Assembly (NCBI RefSeq): GCF_006715865.1
Contig: NZ_VFOA01000001.1
Location: forward strand, 868,001 to 932,000
Length of the DNA stretch: 64,000 nucleotides
Source: Cellulomonas sp. SLBN-39
GTDB lineage: Bacteria > Actinomycetota > Actinomycetes > Actinomycetales > Cellulomonadaceae
Direction: 5' to 3'
Shown here: positions 25,570 through 34,559 of the stretch, piece by piece
How positions within the stretch are numbered: position 1 is the first letter of the stretch
Layout: each line of letters starts with the position of its first letter
The notes under the pieces: model-generated
What the model saw: the letters and a program-made list of their open reading frames with translations, nothing else
The model's database searches: none
Told to the model about the DNA's origin: nothing
Program-made: the position numbers and the translations under genes

Positions 25570-26733
25570 TCAGCGCGCGCGCTCCAGGTGGGCGGCCACC
25601 ACGAACGACGGGGCGCCGGCCTCGCGCAGGGCCCACGCGGCGCGGGCGTGCAGGGCGCGGCGCGCGGTCGGCTCGAGGCCGCCGTACAGCCCGGTGCGCA
25701 CCAGGTCGTGCCGGAAGACGAGGCGGTCGCCGCGGGCGTGCACGACGCCCGCCGCCAGCCCGTGCCGCAGCGTGCGCCAGCAGTCCGCCAGCGGCAGCCC
25801 GGTCAGCGCGGCGAGGTCCCCGACCACGAAGGACGTGCCGAGCACGGACGCCTGACCGAGCACGTGCCGCACCGCGGGGTCGAGGTCCTGCACGTGCGAG
25901 CGGCCGACCCGGTCGAGCTCGTCGTTCCAGGCCTCGCCGACGAGGTCGAGGCCGCCGCCGCGCGGCTCGAGGGCCCCGCACGCCTGCACCGCGTGCACGA
26001 CGTCGACGACGAGTCGCGGGTTGCCGCCCGTGGTGGCCAGGACCCCGCGCAGCGCGGGCCCGACGGGCGCGCCGACCAGGTGCTGGGCCAGCTCGACGCA
26101 CGCCGACGTGCTCAGCGGGCGCACCTCGTGGTAGCGCGCACCGGCCCGCGTCCAGGCCGCGACGAGCGCGGCGAGCTCGGGCCGGGGCGCGGGGCGCAGC
26201 GTCATGACCGTCAGGGCGTGCGGGAGCACGCCGTCGCCCGCGAGGTGCGCGAGCAGGGCGAGCGACGGGGCGTCGGCCAGGTGCAGGTCGTCGAGCACGA
26301 GCGCCCACGGGCCGTCGTCGCCGTGCCGGCGGACCAGGGCGGTGAACAGCTCCTCGGCGCGGGCGTGCCGCGCGGGCGCCCCCGACGGCCCGGCCGGCAC
26401 CCGGTCGAGGAGCGCGGTCAGCTCGGCCACGACCGGTCCGCGCGCGTGGGGCCCGGCCGGCCCGCCGTCGCGGCGCAGCAGCGCGTCGGCGAGCAGCGCG
26501 TACGGCGTGCGGGGGTCGTGGCCGCGGGCGCTGACGACGTCGACGCCCAGCAGCCGTGCCGAGCCCTGCAGGGCCTCGACGAGCCGGGACCGGCCGACGC
26601 CCGGCTCGCCCTCCAGCAGCACCGTCGCCCCGGCGCCGGTGGTGACGGTCGACAGCACCTCGTCGAGGTCGTCGAGCTCGGCCGCACGGCCGACGAGCGG
26701 CTCGCGCCGGCCCGCGGACGAGGACGCGCTCAT
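25570..26733 (-). CDS. orphan AAA-type ATPase resembling the N-terminus of LuxR-family (LAL) regulators
   Basis: A 387-residue protein. Its P-loop reads Gly-Glu-Pro-Gly-Val-Gly-Arg-Ser, with Arg where Walker A needs Lys. A Walker B-like Leu-Val-Leu-Asp-Asp-Leu-His follows near residue 148. The later region (Thr-Gly-Gly-Asn-Pro-Arg-Leu-Val) resembles sensor parts of LAL regulators, but there is no TPR block and no LuxR helix-turn-helix. It could be a degenerate regulator or a non-hydrolysing scaffold. ATG 26733 lies six bases after TACGAT, so it is probably leaderless. Confidence 0.8.
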   Translation of the reverse strand: MSASSSAGRREPLVGRAAELDDLDEVLSTVTTGAGATVLLEGEPGVGRSRLVEALQGSARLLGVDVVSARGHDPRTPYALLADALLRRDGGPAGPHARGPVVAELTALLDRVPAGPSGAPARHARAEELFTALVRRHGDDGPWALVLDDLHLADAPSLALLAHLAGDGVLPHALTVMTLRPAPRPELAALVAAWTRAGARYHEVRPLSTSACVELAQHLVGAPVGPALRGVLATTGGNPRLVVDVVHAVQACGALEPRGGGLDLVGEAWNDELDRVGRSHVQDLDPAVRHVLGQASVLGTSFVVGDLAALTGLPLADCWRTLRHGLAAGVVHARGDRLVFRHDLVRTGLYGGLEPTARRALHARAAWALREAGAPSFVVAAHLERAR

Positions 26734-26812
26734 GCGTCGATCGTAGGACCGACCACCCGTCCGGGTGACGCCGGTGGTCGGCGTGGCGGGGACGACCGTG
26801 GCGGACGTCGGG

Positions 26813-28066
26813 TCAGCCGATGTACTCCCAGTGCCACGGCTCGGGCTTGCTGCCCGTGACCCGCGCCCAGGTCGGCAGCTCCCAGTCGTACGCCGACGCG
26901 TTCGCGAGCATCCAGTCGTGCTGCGCGGTGCCGAAGCTCTGCACGTTGCCGCCCAGGTCGACGGCCAGGCCCATGCCGTGGTTCGACGTGCCGGGCAGCG
27001 CGCACAGCGAGCCCTTGGCCGCGCGGCACGCGACCTGCGCCGCGTAGGACCGGTAGGAGTCCGTGACCTTCAGGTGCGTGCCGAACCGGGCGAAGAACGC
27101 GGCGTCGAGGGCGTCGAGCGCCTCGGCGGCGTCGCAGCGCAGCCGCACCGAGCCGTCGAACGACGGCGAGCACAGGGCGGAGTCGGGGATGGCGCCGTTG
27201 TCGTAGCCGAGCAGCGAGGCCTTCCAGGCGGCGCGCTGGGCCGCGGCGGCCTCCTCGGCGGCCTTCTGCGCGGCAGCCTCCTCCGCGGCCTTCTTGGCGG
27301 CGGCCTCCTCGGCCGCCTTCTGCGCCGCGGCGGCCTCGACGGCCTCCTGCGTGGAGACGCGGACCTCGGCGGCGGCCTGGGTGACACGGTCGAGAGCGGC
27401 GAGCAGCTCGGACGTCTCGGGGTCCTCGACGGTCGACGGCAGGGCCACGGCGGTGGCGGCGTCGGAGGTGACCGCCCCGGTCGCGGCGGCGGCCGGGGCG
27501 GCGGGGGCGTCCGCGAGCGTCGTGCCGGCGGGGTCCGCCGCGGCGGTGGGCTCGGCCGCGGGAGCGTCGGCGGACCGGTCGACCGAGCGCGAGGCGCTGG
27601 CGGTGCGGTCCACGACCTCGTCGAGGGTGCTCGTGGCGCCGACGGCCGCGAGCGCGGCCTCGAGCTCGGCGGTGGCGGCGTCGAGCTCGGCCAGGGCGTC
27701 CGCGGGGACGGCGGCCTCCTCGGCGTCCGCGCGCACGTCGCTGGCGGTGACGATCACGCTGGAGGCGGCGTCGACCGCGCGGTTCTGCAGCATGGCGATG
27801 TAGGCGTCGCCCTGGTTCTGGGCGACGGCACGCGCGAGGGTCTCGACGCTCTCGGGGGCGACGGTGGTCGTCTCGTCCGCGTCGGCGGTCACCACGACGG
27901 CGCCGGTGCTCAGCATCAGCCCGAGGGCGACGCCTCCCTGCGCGACGCGGGTCGGGACACGGGTCATCTTGCCCAGGTAGGGCAGGACGACGGCGGCGGG
28001 GGTCGGACGGGGGGCAGCGTGCCTGCCGCCCGACCGACGCCGGGCGCTCGGCAATCTGTCACTCAC
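26813..28066 (-). CDS. secreted M15B D-alanyl-D-alanine carboxypeptidase-like protein
   Basis: A 417-residue exported protein. The start is GTG 28066, seven bases after TAACGT. A membrane/signal segment lies near 43-62. Long Ala/Glu-rich helices follow, including Lys-Ala-Ala-Glu-Glu-Ala-Ala repeats (about 250-290). The C-terminal VanY-type domain has Ser-Asn-His-Gly-Met-Gly-Leu-Ala-Val-Asp and Trp-His-Trp-Glu-Tyr, giving the Zn ligands His, Asp, His. Predicted to act on cell-wall stem peptides. The same layout recurs at 45026-46045. Confidence 0.88.
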   Translation of the reverse strand: MSDRLPSARRRSGGRHAAPRPTPAAVVLPYLGKMTRVPTRVAQGGVALGLMLSTGAVVVTADADETTTVAPESVETLARAVAQNQGDAYIAMLQNRAVDAASSVIVTASDVRADAEEAAVPADALAELDAATAELEAALAAVGATSTLDEVVDRTASASRSVDRSADAPAAEPTAAADPAGTTLADAPAAPAAAATGAVTSDAATAVALPSTVEDPETSELLAALDRVTQAAAEVRVSTQEAVEAAAAQKAAEEAAAKKAAEEAAAQKAAEEAAAAQRAAWKASLLGYDNGAIPDSALCSPSFDGSVRLRCDAAEALDALDAAFFARFGTHLKVTDSYRSYAAQVACRAAKGSLCALPGTSNHGMGLAVDLGGNVQSFGTAQHDWMLANASAYDWELPTWARVTGSKPEPWHWEYIG

Positions 28067-28143
28067 GCGATACACGTTATGTGAGTCGGACGGGCGCCCA
28101 GTGCACTTGAGCGTTTCCACAGGCGAAGATGTTGTGGACATCT

Positions 28144-28159
28144 GTCACGCGTTCGTCAC
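28144..28159. promoter_or_regulatory. GTCAC-N6-GTCAC direct repeat
   Basis: GTCAC at 28144 and 28155, exactly 11 bp apart, lie between the divergent M15 peptidase gene and the winged-helix gene, about 35-50 bp upstream of the latter's predicted transcript start. The layout matches the repeats ahead of the NlpC/P60 gene at 3315. An OmpR-family regulator such as MtrA is a plausible binder. Confidence 0.4.
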
Positions 28160-28192
28160 ACGTGGGGGGTCCGGAGCCACTACGCTGACGCC

Positions 28193-28804
28193 GTGCCCGG
28201 ACCGTACGAGCCCGCCACGTCCCCGTCCTTCGACCTCGCCGCCGCGCCGCCCACGCCGGTGGCTCCTGCGCTGCCCGCGCCGGCCGCGGCCTTCACGGAC
28301 GCCGACGACCCCGACGACGGCGGCAGCCTGCCCGACCTCTACGACATCGCGCGGCTCGCCCGCCGCCTGGGGGTCGAGCACGCGACGATCCGCGTCTGGC
28401 TCTCGCGCAAGGTGCCGTGGCTGCCCCCGCCGGACGGCCGGCTCAACGGCGGCGCCGTGTGGCGCGCCAGCACCCTCGAGGGCGTCGAGGAGCGACGGTT
28501 CCGCCGCCGCCCCGGCCGCAAGCCCCGCTATGCCGCGCCCCCGGGCGAGCTGGCGCGGACCGGGTCGCTCCCCGTGGTGCCGTCGCACCTCGCGCCGGCC
28601 GCGTCCGGCGGCACGCTCCCCGTCGGCACCGCCACCGGTCAGCTCCCGCTCGTCGCGAGCACCGCCACGGGCCAGCTGCCCGTGGTCGCCTCGCACCAGC
28701 CGTCGATGGCGGCCGCGACCGGTCAGATCCCGGTCGTGCCGTCGCCCGACCGGGTGCGCGGCCGTCATGCCGCGCCGTCCGCGGAGCCCCTGCCCCCGGC
28801 CTGA
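28193..28804 (+). CDS. winged-helix/MerR-like DNA-binding protein with Thr-Gly-Gln-Leu-Pro repeats
   Basis: A 203-residue protein. GTG 28193 follows TACGCT by six bases. Residues 1-45 are Pro/Ala-rich; 46-100 form an AlpA/MerR-like helix-turn-helix (Asp-Ile-Ala-Arg-Leu-Ala-Arg-Arg-Leu-Gly-Val...Ile-Arg-Val-Trp-Leu). A basic stretch follows, then four to five copies of Thr-Gly-(Gln/Ser)-(Leu/Ile)-Pro-(Val/Leu)-Val-(Ala/Pro)-Ser at about 119-185. The repeat is unlike known dimerisation modules and may be a binding-partner motif. Target unknown. Confidence 0.75.
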   Translation: MPGPYEPATSPSFDLAAAPPTPVAPALPAPAAAFTDADDPDDGGSLPDLYDIARLARRLGVEHATIRVWLSRKVPWLPPPDGRLNGGAVWRASTLEGVEERRFRRRPGRKPRYAAPPGELARTGSLPVVPSHLAPAASGGTLPVGTATGQLPLVASTATGQLPVVASHQPSMAAATGQIPVVPSPDRVRGRHAAPSAEPLPPA

Positions 28805-29014
28805 CACCGGCCGGGCGGGGTCGGCGCAGCCCCTTATCACCCCATTCGCCCCGACCGGGACAGGGTCGACGAAAAGGACGAGCGACGGATTCGCGCCCAA
28901 GGGGTGACGAATGACCTACTGCTCAGTACCGTTCACCGGGCGACCGTCCGACTGTGACATGCGGCACGGATGGCCGTGACAGATCCGCGCGTCCGTCGAC
29001 CCCGGGATGAGCCC

Positions 29015-32000
29015 ATGCCACGTCGTGCTCTCGCTTCTCTCGCTGCCGTCTCCGTCGCCCTCGCCACCGCGGTGGTGGGCTCGACGTCGGCCACGGCAGC
29101 CCCACCCACCAGCGACCTGGCCGACCAGGTCCTCGCCACCGCCGAGCTCGACGTCGAGGGGGCCGCGCCCGTCACCGACGCCCTCGCCGAGGCCACCGGC
29201 ACCGTCACCGCGTTCGTGCAGCTCGACACCCCCGCGGGTGTCGAGGTCGCGGACGACGGCGGTGACGCGGCGCAGGTGCTGGCCGCGGCCGAGGAGACCG
29301 CTGCGGTCGCGGAGGACGTCGTCCCCCAGGAGCTGACGTCCGCCAACGCGCGCAGCGCGGCCCCCAAGCGCATCGCCACGACGACGAACCTCGTCTCCGG
29401 CGCGCTGGTCGTCGGCGACGCCGCCCAGATCCGGGCGCTGGCCGAGCAGGACGGCGTCGTCTCCGTGCGACGCGTCGCCGAGCGCACGATCGACAACGCC
29501 GCGCAGGACGAGTTCACGCGCGCGCTGGCCACCTGGCAGGACACCGGGATCCTCGGCGAGGACGTCACGGTCGGCATCATCGACACCGGCCTGGACTACA
29601 CGCACGCGGACTTCGGCGGCCCCGGCACCACCGAGGCGTACGAGGCCGCGTACGGCGAGAACGGCACCGGCCCCGTGCCGGCCGACGCGTTCGACCCCGA
29701 CAAGTACATCGGCGGCTACGACTTCGCCGGCACCACCTACGACGCGGGCGGCGAGGGCGCGCAGCTCGTGCCCGTGCCCGACGAGAACCCGATCGACGTC
29801 AACGGGCACGGCACGCACGTGGCCGGCACGACCGCCGGGTTCGGCGTCACCGAGGACGGCGAGACCTTCCGGGGCGACTACTCCGAGCTCGAGTCGGTCC
29901 TCGACTGGCCGATCGGCCCGGGCGTGGCCCCGCTCGCCCAGCTCTACGCCCTCAAGGTGTTCGGCGACGTCGCCGGCTCGACCAACCTGACGGGCCTCGC
30001 GCTCGACCACGCGGCCGACCCGAACGGCGACGGCGACTTCTCCGACCGCCTCGACGTGCTCAACCTCTCCCTCGGCGCCTCGGGCTCCCCCGCGGACGAC
30101 CCGGAGAGCCTGCAGATCCAGGAGCTGACGGACCTCGGCACGATCGTCGTGCTGTCGGCCGGCAACGAGGGCGACGTCGAGGACATCGGCGGCTCGCCCG
30201 GCAACGGCCCGGCCGGCCTGACGGTCGCCGCGTCCGTCGGGGCGAACATCGCGTTCGACGCGGTCGAGGTCACCGAGGCGTCCGACGCCGACCTGGTCGG
30301 CCTGCAGGCCGCGCAGAACTCGATCTCCTACGCGGGCACGGCCGACGTCACGGCCCCGGTCGCGTACGTCGGCGCCACGTTCGACGGCTGCACCGCGTTC
30401 ACCGCGGAGCAGGCGGCCGTCGTCGCCGGCAAGATCGCCTACCTGTGGTGGGACGACGACGACGCCTCGCGGCGCTGCGGCTCGGGCGCCCGGTTCAACA
30501 ACGCGGCGGCCGCCGGTGCGGTCGGCGTGCTGCTGCCGACCGAGGAGACCATCTTCGCCGCCGGGATCGCCGGCAACGCGGCCATCCCCGGCGCGCAGAT
30601 GACCGCCGCCACCACCGACGCCCTGCTGCCGGAGATCGAGGCCGGCACGCTGTCGGTGAAGATCGGCCCGTCGCTGGCCATCGCCACCCGTCAGGACGTC
30701 GCCCCCGACACGCTCGCGTCGTTCTCCTCGCGCGGCGCGCACGGCTCGCTCGGCTGGGCCAAGCCCGACGTCGCCGCGCCGGGTCAGCAGATCGTCTCGG
30801 CGAACGTCGGCTCGGGCACGGGCGGGCAGTCCAACAACGGCACGTCCATGGCGTCGCCGCACGTGGCGGGCATCGCCGCCCTCGTGCGCGCCGCGCACCC
30901 GGGCTGGTCGTCGTCGCAGGTCAAGGCCGCGATCGTGAACACCGCGACCCACGACGTCACCACCGAGCCCGGCGGCGACCTCGCCTACGGCCCGCAGCGC
31001 GTCGGCTCCGGCCGCGTCGACACCCTCGCCGCCGTCACCACCGACACGCTGGTCTACAACAGCGCCTCGCCGGTGCAGACGTCCGTGAGCTTCGGCGTCG
31101 TGCCGCTGGCCGACAAGCCCGTGACCGTGCGCAAGACCGTCACGGTGCAGAACACCGGCTCCACCACGCGCACCTACCGCACGTCCGTGACCACCAGCAC
31201 CACGGCGGGCGGCGCGACCATCACCGCGTCCCCGGCGACGCTGCGGGTGCGGGCAGGCGGCACGGGCCTGGTCACGCTGACGTTCACCGCCGACCCGGCG
31301 ACCGTCGCCCGTGACATGGACCCGACGCAGGAGGCCACGAACTCCGGCGTGCCGCGCGACTACGTGTCGCAGGTCGCCGGCCGGCTCGTGCTCACCTCCG
31401 GCGACGCCGAGTGGCGGGTGCCCGTGCAGGGCACGCCGCGCCCGACGACCGACCTCGAGGCGGCCGCGCCGCTGACCCTCGGCGCCGACGGCACCGGCAC
31501 GCTCGCCCTCGAGGGCCGCGACGTCGTCTCCGACGGCTGGTTCGGCCTCGTCACGCCGCTGGTGCACGCCGCGGACTCCCCGAAGCTCGAGGAGATCCCC
31601 GGCTTCCAGACGTCCGCGTCGACGCTGCGCGCCGGGGACATCCGGCACGTCGGCTGGGCCTCGACCGCACCCGAGGTCACGGCCGCGGGCGGCGACCCGA
31701 AGAAGACGGGCACCCTGGCCGTCGGCATCGCGACCGACGGGGACTGGGCGGCGCTCGGGCTCAACCTCTACCCGACGGCGTACGTCGACGTGGACAGCGA
31801 CGGCACCCCGGACGTCGGGGCGCAGGCGTACAAGCTCGCCGACACCGACCTCAGCGTGTTCGTCACGTACGACGTCGAGACCGGCGACACCATCGGCGGC
31901 CCGTACCTGCTGACCCCGTTCGCGGGGAACGTCGAGACGGGCGTGTTCGACAGCAGCACCGTCGTGCTCCCCGTGCCGCTCGCCGACCTCGGCGTCGACC

Positions 32001-33133
32001 CGGGCACGAAGGTCGACGTGTGGGCCGCCACGGTCAGCTCGTACGCGTTCTCCGGGCAGACCGTCGACCAGGTCGGGCCGTTCACGGTCGACCCGTACGA
32101 CCCGCCCGTGTGGTTCGAGTCGAACATCGGCCAGGAGACCTGGTCGGAGGCGTACGACGGTGCGACCGTCGCCGCCCACGCCGGGCCCGGTGCCGACGAC
32201 GCGTCGGTCCTGCTGCTGCACCACCTCAACCCGACGGCGGGCGAGCGCGCCCAGGTCGTCGACGTCGAGGCCGCCACGCCCACCGCGACGACCACGACCC
32301 TCGAGGTCGAGGCCGGCAAGCGGGCCGGCGAGGAGGTCGTGCTCACCGCGACGGTCACCCCGGCGGACGTCGCCGGCACCGTGACCTTCCTCGACGGCGA
32401 CGCCGAGCTCGGCACCGCCGACGTCGAGGACGGCACGGCGACCCTCACCACGACGAAGGTCGGGGCCGGGGAGCACGCCCTCACGGCACGGTTCGCGCCC
32501 GAGGGCTCGGCCGCGGCCGCGTCGACGTCCGAGGCGGTGACGGTGACGCTCGCGCAGAGCCGCTCCGAGGCGGACGTCGAGCTCGACCCGACCAAGGCGT
32601 CGTACGGCTCGGCCGTCGCGGCGACCGTCACGGTCGAGGGCGGCACGTGGGCGCCCGAGGGCGCCGTCGAGCTCCGCGAGGGCAGCACGGTGCTCGCCAC
32701 CGGTGAGCTCACCGTCGACGGGCTCGTCGGCACCGCGCAGCTCGAGCTGCCGCGGGACCTTGCCGTCGGGCGGCACGCCCTCAAGGCCGTGTACGTCGGG
32801 TCCGCCGACGTGAAGGGCTCGAGCGCGACCACCGCGGTCCGCATCACGCCCGCCACGACGACGGTCGCGCTGACGACGGAGTCCTGGCGGGTCGACAAGG
32901 GCGCCACGCCCGAGGTCACGGTGACCGTCACCGGCACCGACGGCGGCCCGGCACCCACCGGGAAGGTGAAGGTCCTCGTCGGCACGAAGAAGGTCGCGGA
33001 CGTCGAGCTCACCGACGGCGTCGGCACCCTGACCCTGCCGAAGGCGACGTCGACCACGGTCGTCAGCGCCCTCTACCAGGGCAAGGGCGGCTACCTGCCG
33101 GCCGCGACGACGCAGACGCTGCGCGTGCGCTGA
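29015..33133 (+). CDS. secreted subtilisin-like serine peptidase (S8) with PA domain and Ig-like repeats
   Basis: A 1372-residue extracellular protease. Signal peptide about 1-30, inhibitor-like propeptide to about 150, and a catalytic domain with Asp190 (Ile-Ile-Asp-Thr-Gly), His265 (His-Gly-Thr-His-Val) and Ser611 (Gly-Thr-Ser-Met-Ala-Ser-Pro). A PA insert with a Cys pair lies at about 430-545. A fibronectin-like region follows, then at least three bacterial Ig-like (Big_3-type) repeats from about 1085 to the end. ATG 29015 is the first Met before the signal; its ribosome site is weak. Likely supports protein foraging. Confidence 0.93.
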   Translation: MPRRALASLAAVSVALATAVVGSTSATAAPPTSDLADQVLATAELDVEGAAPVTDALAEATGTVTAFVQLDTPAGVEVADDGGDAAQVLAAAEETAAVAEDVVPQELTSANARSAAPKRIATTTNLVSGALVVGDAAQIRALAEQDGVVSVRRVAERTIDNAAQDEFTRALATWQDTGILGEDVTVGIIDTGLDYTHADFGGPGTTEAYEAAYGENGTGPVPADAFDPDKYIGGYDFAGTTYDAGGEGAQLVPVPDENPIDVNGHGTHVAGTTAGFGVTEDGETFRGDYSELESVLDWPIGPGVAPLAQLYALKVFGDVAGSTNLTGLALDHAADPNGDGDFSDRLDVLNLSLGASGSPADDPESLQIQELTDLGTIVVLSAGNEGDVEDIGGSPGNGPAGLTVAASVGANIAFDAVEVTEASDADLVGLQAAQNSISYAGTADVTAPVAYVGATFDGCTAFTAEQAAVVAGKIAYLWWDDDDASRRCGSGARFNNAAAAGAVGVLLPTEETIFAAGIAGNAAIPGAQMTAATTDALLPEIEAGTLSVKIGPSLAIATRQDVAPDTLASFSSRGAHGSLGWAKPDVAAPGQQIVSANVGSGTGGQSNNGTSMASPHVAGIAALVRAAHPGWSSSQVKAAIVNTATHDVTTEPGGDLAYGPQRVGSGRVDTLAAVTTDTLVYNSASPVQTSVSFGVVPLADKPVTVRKTVTVQNTGSTTRTYRTSVTTSTTAGGATITASPATLRVRAGGTGLVTLTFTADPATVARDMDPTQEATNSGVPRDYVSQVAGRLVLTSGDAEWRVPVQGTPRPTTDLEAAAPLTLGADGTGTLALEGRDVVSDGWFGLVTPLVHAADSPKLEEIPGFQTSASTLRAGDIRHVGWASTAPEVTAAGGDPKKTGTLAVGIATDGDWAALGLNLYPTAYVDVDSDGTPDVGAQAYKLADTDLSVFVTYDVETGDTIGGPYLLTPFAGNVETGVFDSSTVVLPVPLADLGVDPGTKVDVWAATVSSYAFSGQTVDQVGPFTVDPYDPPVWFESNIGQETWSEAYDGATVAAHAGPGADDASVLLLHHLNPTAGERAQVVDVEAATPTATTTTLEVEAGKRAGEEVVLTATVTPADVAGTVTFLDGDAELGTADVEDGTATLTTTKVGAGEHALTARFAPEGSAAAASTSEAVTVTLAQSRSEADVELDPTKASYGSAVAATVTVEGGTWAPEGAVELREGSTVLATGELTVDGLVGTAQLELPRDLAVGRHALKAVYVGSADVKGSSATTAVRITPATTTVALTTESWRVDKGATPEVTVTVTGTDGGPAPTGKVKVLVGTKKVADVELTDGVGTLTLPKATSTTVVSALYQGKGGYLPAATTQTLRVR

Positions 33134-33147
33134 CGCCACCGCGGCCG

Positions 33148-33195
33148 ACGGAGGCCGGTGCCGCCCGGGACCGTCCGGGCGACACCGGCCTCCGT
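33148..33195 (+). terminator. terminator of the subtilase gene
   Basis: ACGGAGGCCGGTG (33148-33160) pairs perfectly with CACCGGCCTCCGT (33183-33195), and the loop contains a second GC stem. It begins 15 bases after the subtilase stop and ends before the ribosome site of the next gene. Confidence 0.8.
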
Positions 33196-33234
33196 GCTGT
33201 CAAGGGACGGCCCCTGACGGCCGATGAGGTCCGC

Positions 33235-33897
33235 ATGGCTGAGTTCGAGGGCAAGGGCGAGGGTGACGTCGTGCCGCGCCCCCACGGACCCGTGGACGGC
33301 GAGGTGCTGCCCGACGGGGACCCGGGGGCGGCACCGTCGGACGAGGACGCCGACGCGCCCCGCGACGGCACGGACATCGACGGCACCGACGCCGACAGCA
33401 CCGACGCCGAGAGCACCGAGCCCTCCGCCCCGACCACGCCCGAGGCCGCGCACGACGCGGAGCCGGTGGCGTCCCCCGACTGGCGGACCGTCGAGCCGCT
33501 GAACGCGGCCGAGCAGGTGTGGCTCGCGCAGCAGCGCACCCTCCTGCACGACCTGTGCGACGCGCCGCTCGACGCCGACGCCGTGGCCGCGCTGTTCGAC
33601 CGCGTGCACGCGCAGTGGTCCTCGGCGGACGACCGGCCCGACCCGGAGCCGCTCGGCAAGGCGTTCGGCGTCGCGATGGGCGACCTCATCGCCTCCCACC
33701 TGCCCGGGCTGCGCTGGTGCGTGCGCAGCGACCAGTACGGCACCGACATCGTGCTCGTCCACGACGAGCCCGAGGTCGTCGTGTACCCCCTCGCCGCTGT
33801 CACCCAGCAGTGGGAGAGCGCCGCGCCCGGCTGGTTCGCGGCGCACCTGGAGCGCGTGGAGCGCGGCGTCCGCGACGTCCTCGCGCCCCACGCGTGA
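33235..33897 (+). CDS. DUF3806-like protein with acidic N-terminal region
   Basis: A 220-residue soluble protein from ATG 33235 behind GATGAGGT. Residues 1-85 are acidic and low-complexity (Asp/Ala/Pro/Thr). The globular part (about 90-220) has Leu-Gly-Lys-Ala-Phe-Gly-Val-Ala-Met-Gly-Asp-Leu and a Trp-Cys-Val strand, the pattern I associate with DUF3806. A second copy of this fold is at 46152-47381. Function unknown. Confidence 0.75.
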   Translation: MAEFEGKGEGDVVPRPHGPVDGEVLPDGDPGAAPSDEDADAPRDGTDIDGTDADSTDAESTEPSAPTTPEAAHDAEPVASPDWRTVEPLNAAEQVWLAQQRTLLHDLCDAPLDADAVAALFDRVHAQWSSADDRPDPEPLGKAFGVAMGDLIASHLPGLRWCVRSDQYGTDIVLVHDEPEVVVYPLAAVTQQWESAAPGWFAAHLERVERGVRDVLAPHA

Positions 33898-33974
33898 GCG
33901 CTCCGACGCGAGCTCGCACGATCCGACACGCGCACGGAGCCCCCGACACGGCCCCGAGGCCCGATACTGGCCGG

Positions 33975-34514
33975 GTGACCACGTACGACGACACCGACCT
34001 GTTCGGGCAGATCGAGGACCCGCCGCCCGGGGGACGCAGCAGCCGCCCCGTCCGCGCCGGCAGGGTGCTCGTCGTCGCCGCGGCCCTCGTGGTCGCCGGC
34101 GTGGCCTGGTTGCTCCTCGCCAACGGCGGCGGTGACGACGCCCAGGACGCGACGATGACCGTCGCGATCCTCGACCGGGAGCAGCAGAGCACCGACGAGC
34201 TCGACCCCGACGACCTCACGCTCACGGGCGTCGACCCGCTGACCACGCGGTTCGCGGTGCGGACCGAGGCCGGCCGCCACTTCGTCGCGCTGCGCGGCGA
34301 CGGCAGCCTGTGCGTCGTCCGCGTGCCCGACGGCGACACGACGCAGTTCATGTGCGCCGCCGCGGCCCCCGACGCGACCGTCACGGTGACGGCCGAGGAC
34401 GGGTCGCGGGTGCTCGTGGGTGCAGACGGCGCGCAGGCCCCGCCCGCGGACGAGGGCTGGAGCGAGGCCGGTGCGAACGTGTGGGTCGCCGCGTCCCCCG
34501 CACCCACGTCCTGA
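33975..34514 (+). CDS. membrane-anchored protein of unknown function
   Basis: A 179-residue protein from GTG 33975, six bases after GATACT, so probably leaderless. A cytoplasmic acidic N-terminus is followed by one helix (about 31-52), then an exported domain with a Cys pair (Leu-Cys-Val-Val and Phe-Met-Cys-Ala) and a Thr/Val-rich strand pattern. The tail is Pro/Ala-rich. No family recognised. It follows the DUF3806-like gene by 77 bases and may be a separate unit. Confidence 0.7.
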   Translation: MTTYDDTDLFGQIEDPPPGGRSSRPVRAGRVLVVAAALVVAGVAWLLLANGGGDDAQDATMTVAILDREQQSTDELDPDDLTLTGVDPLTTRFAVRTEAGRHFVALRGDGSLCVVRVPDGDTTQFMCAAAAPDATVTVTAEDGSRVLVGADGAQAPPADEGWSEAGANVWVAASPAPTS

Positions 34515-34559
34515 CCGGACCGGGCTGCCCGGGACGCCCAGGACGACGGGTGGACCGGG

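Noticed and set aside
28916..33139. A 1407-codon open frame antisense to the subtilase gene
   Set aside because: The sense frame has signal peptide, catalytic triad and domain motifs; the antisense frame is Arg/Gly/Val-rich with no motif, a usual artefact of very high GC.
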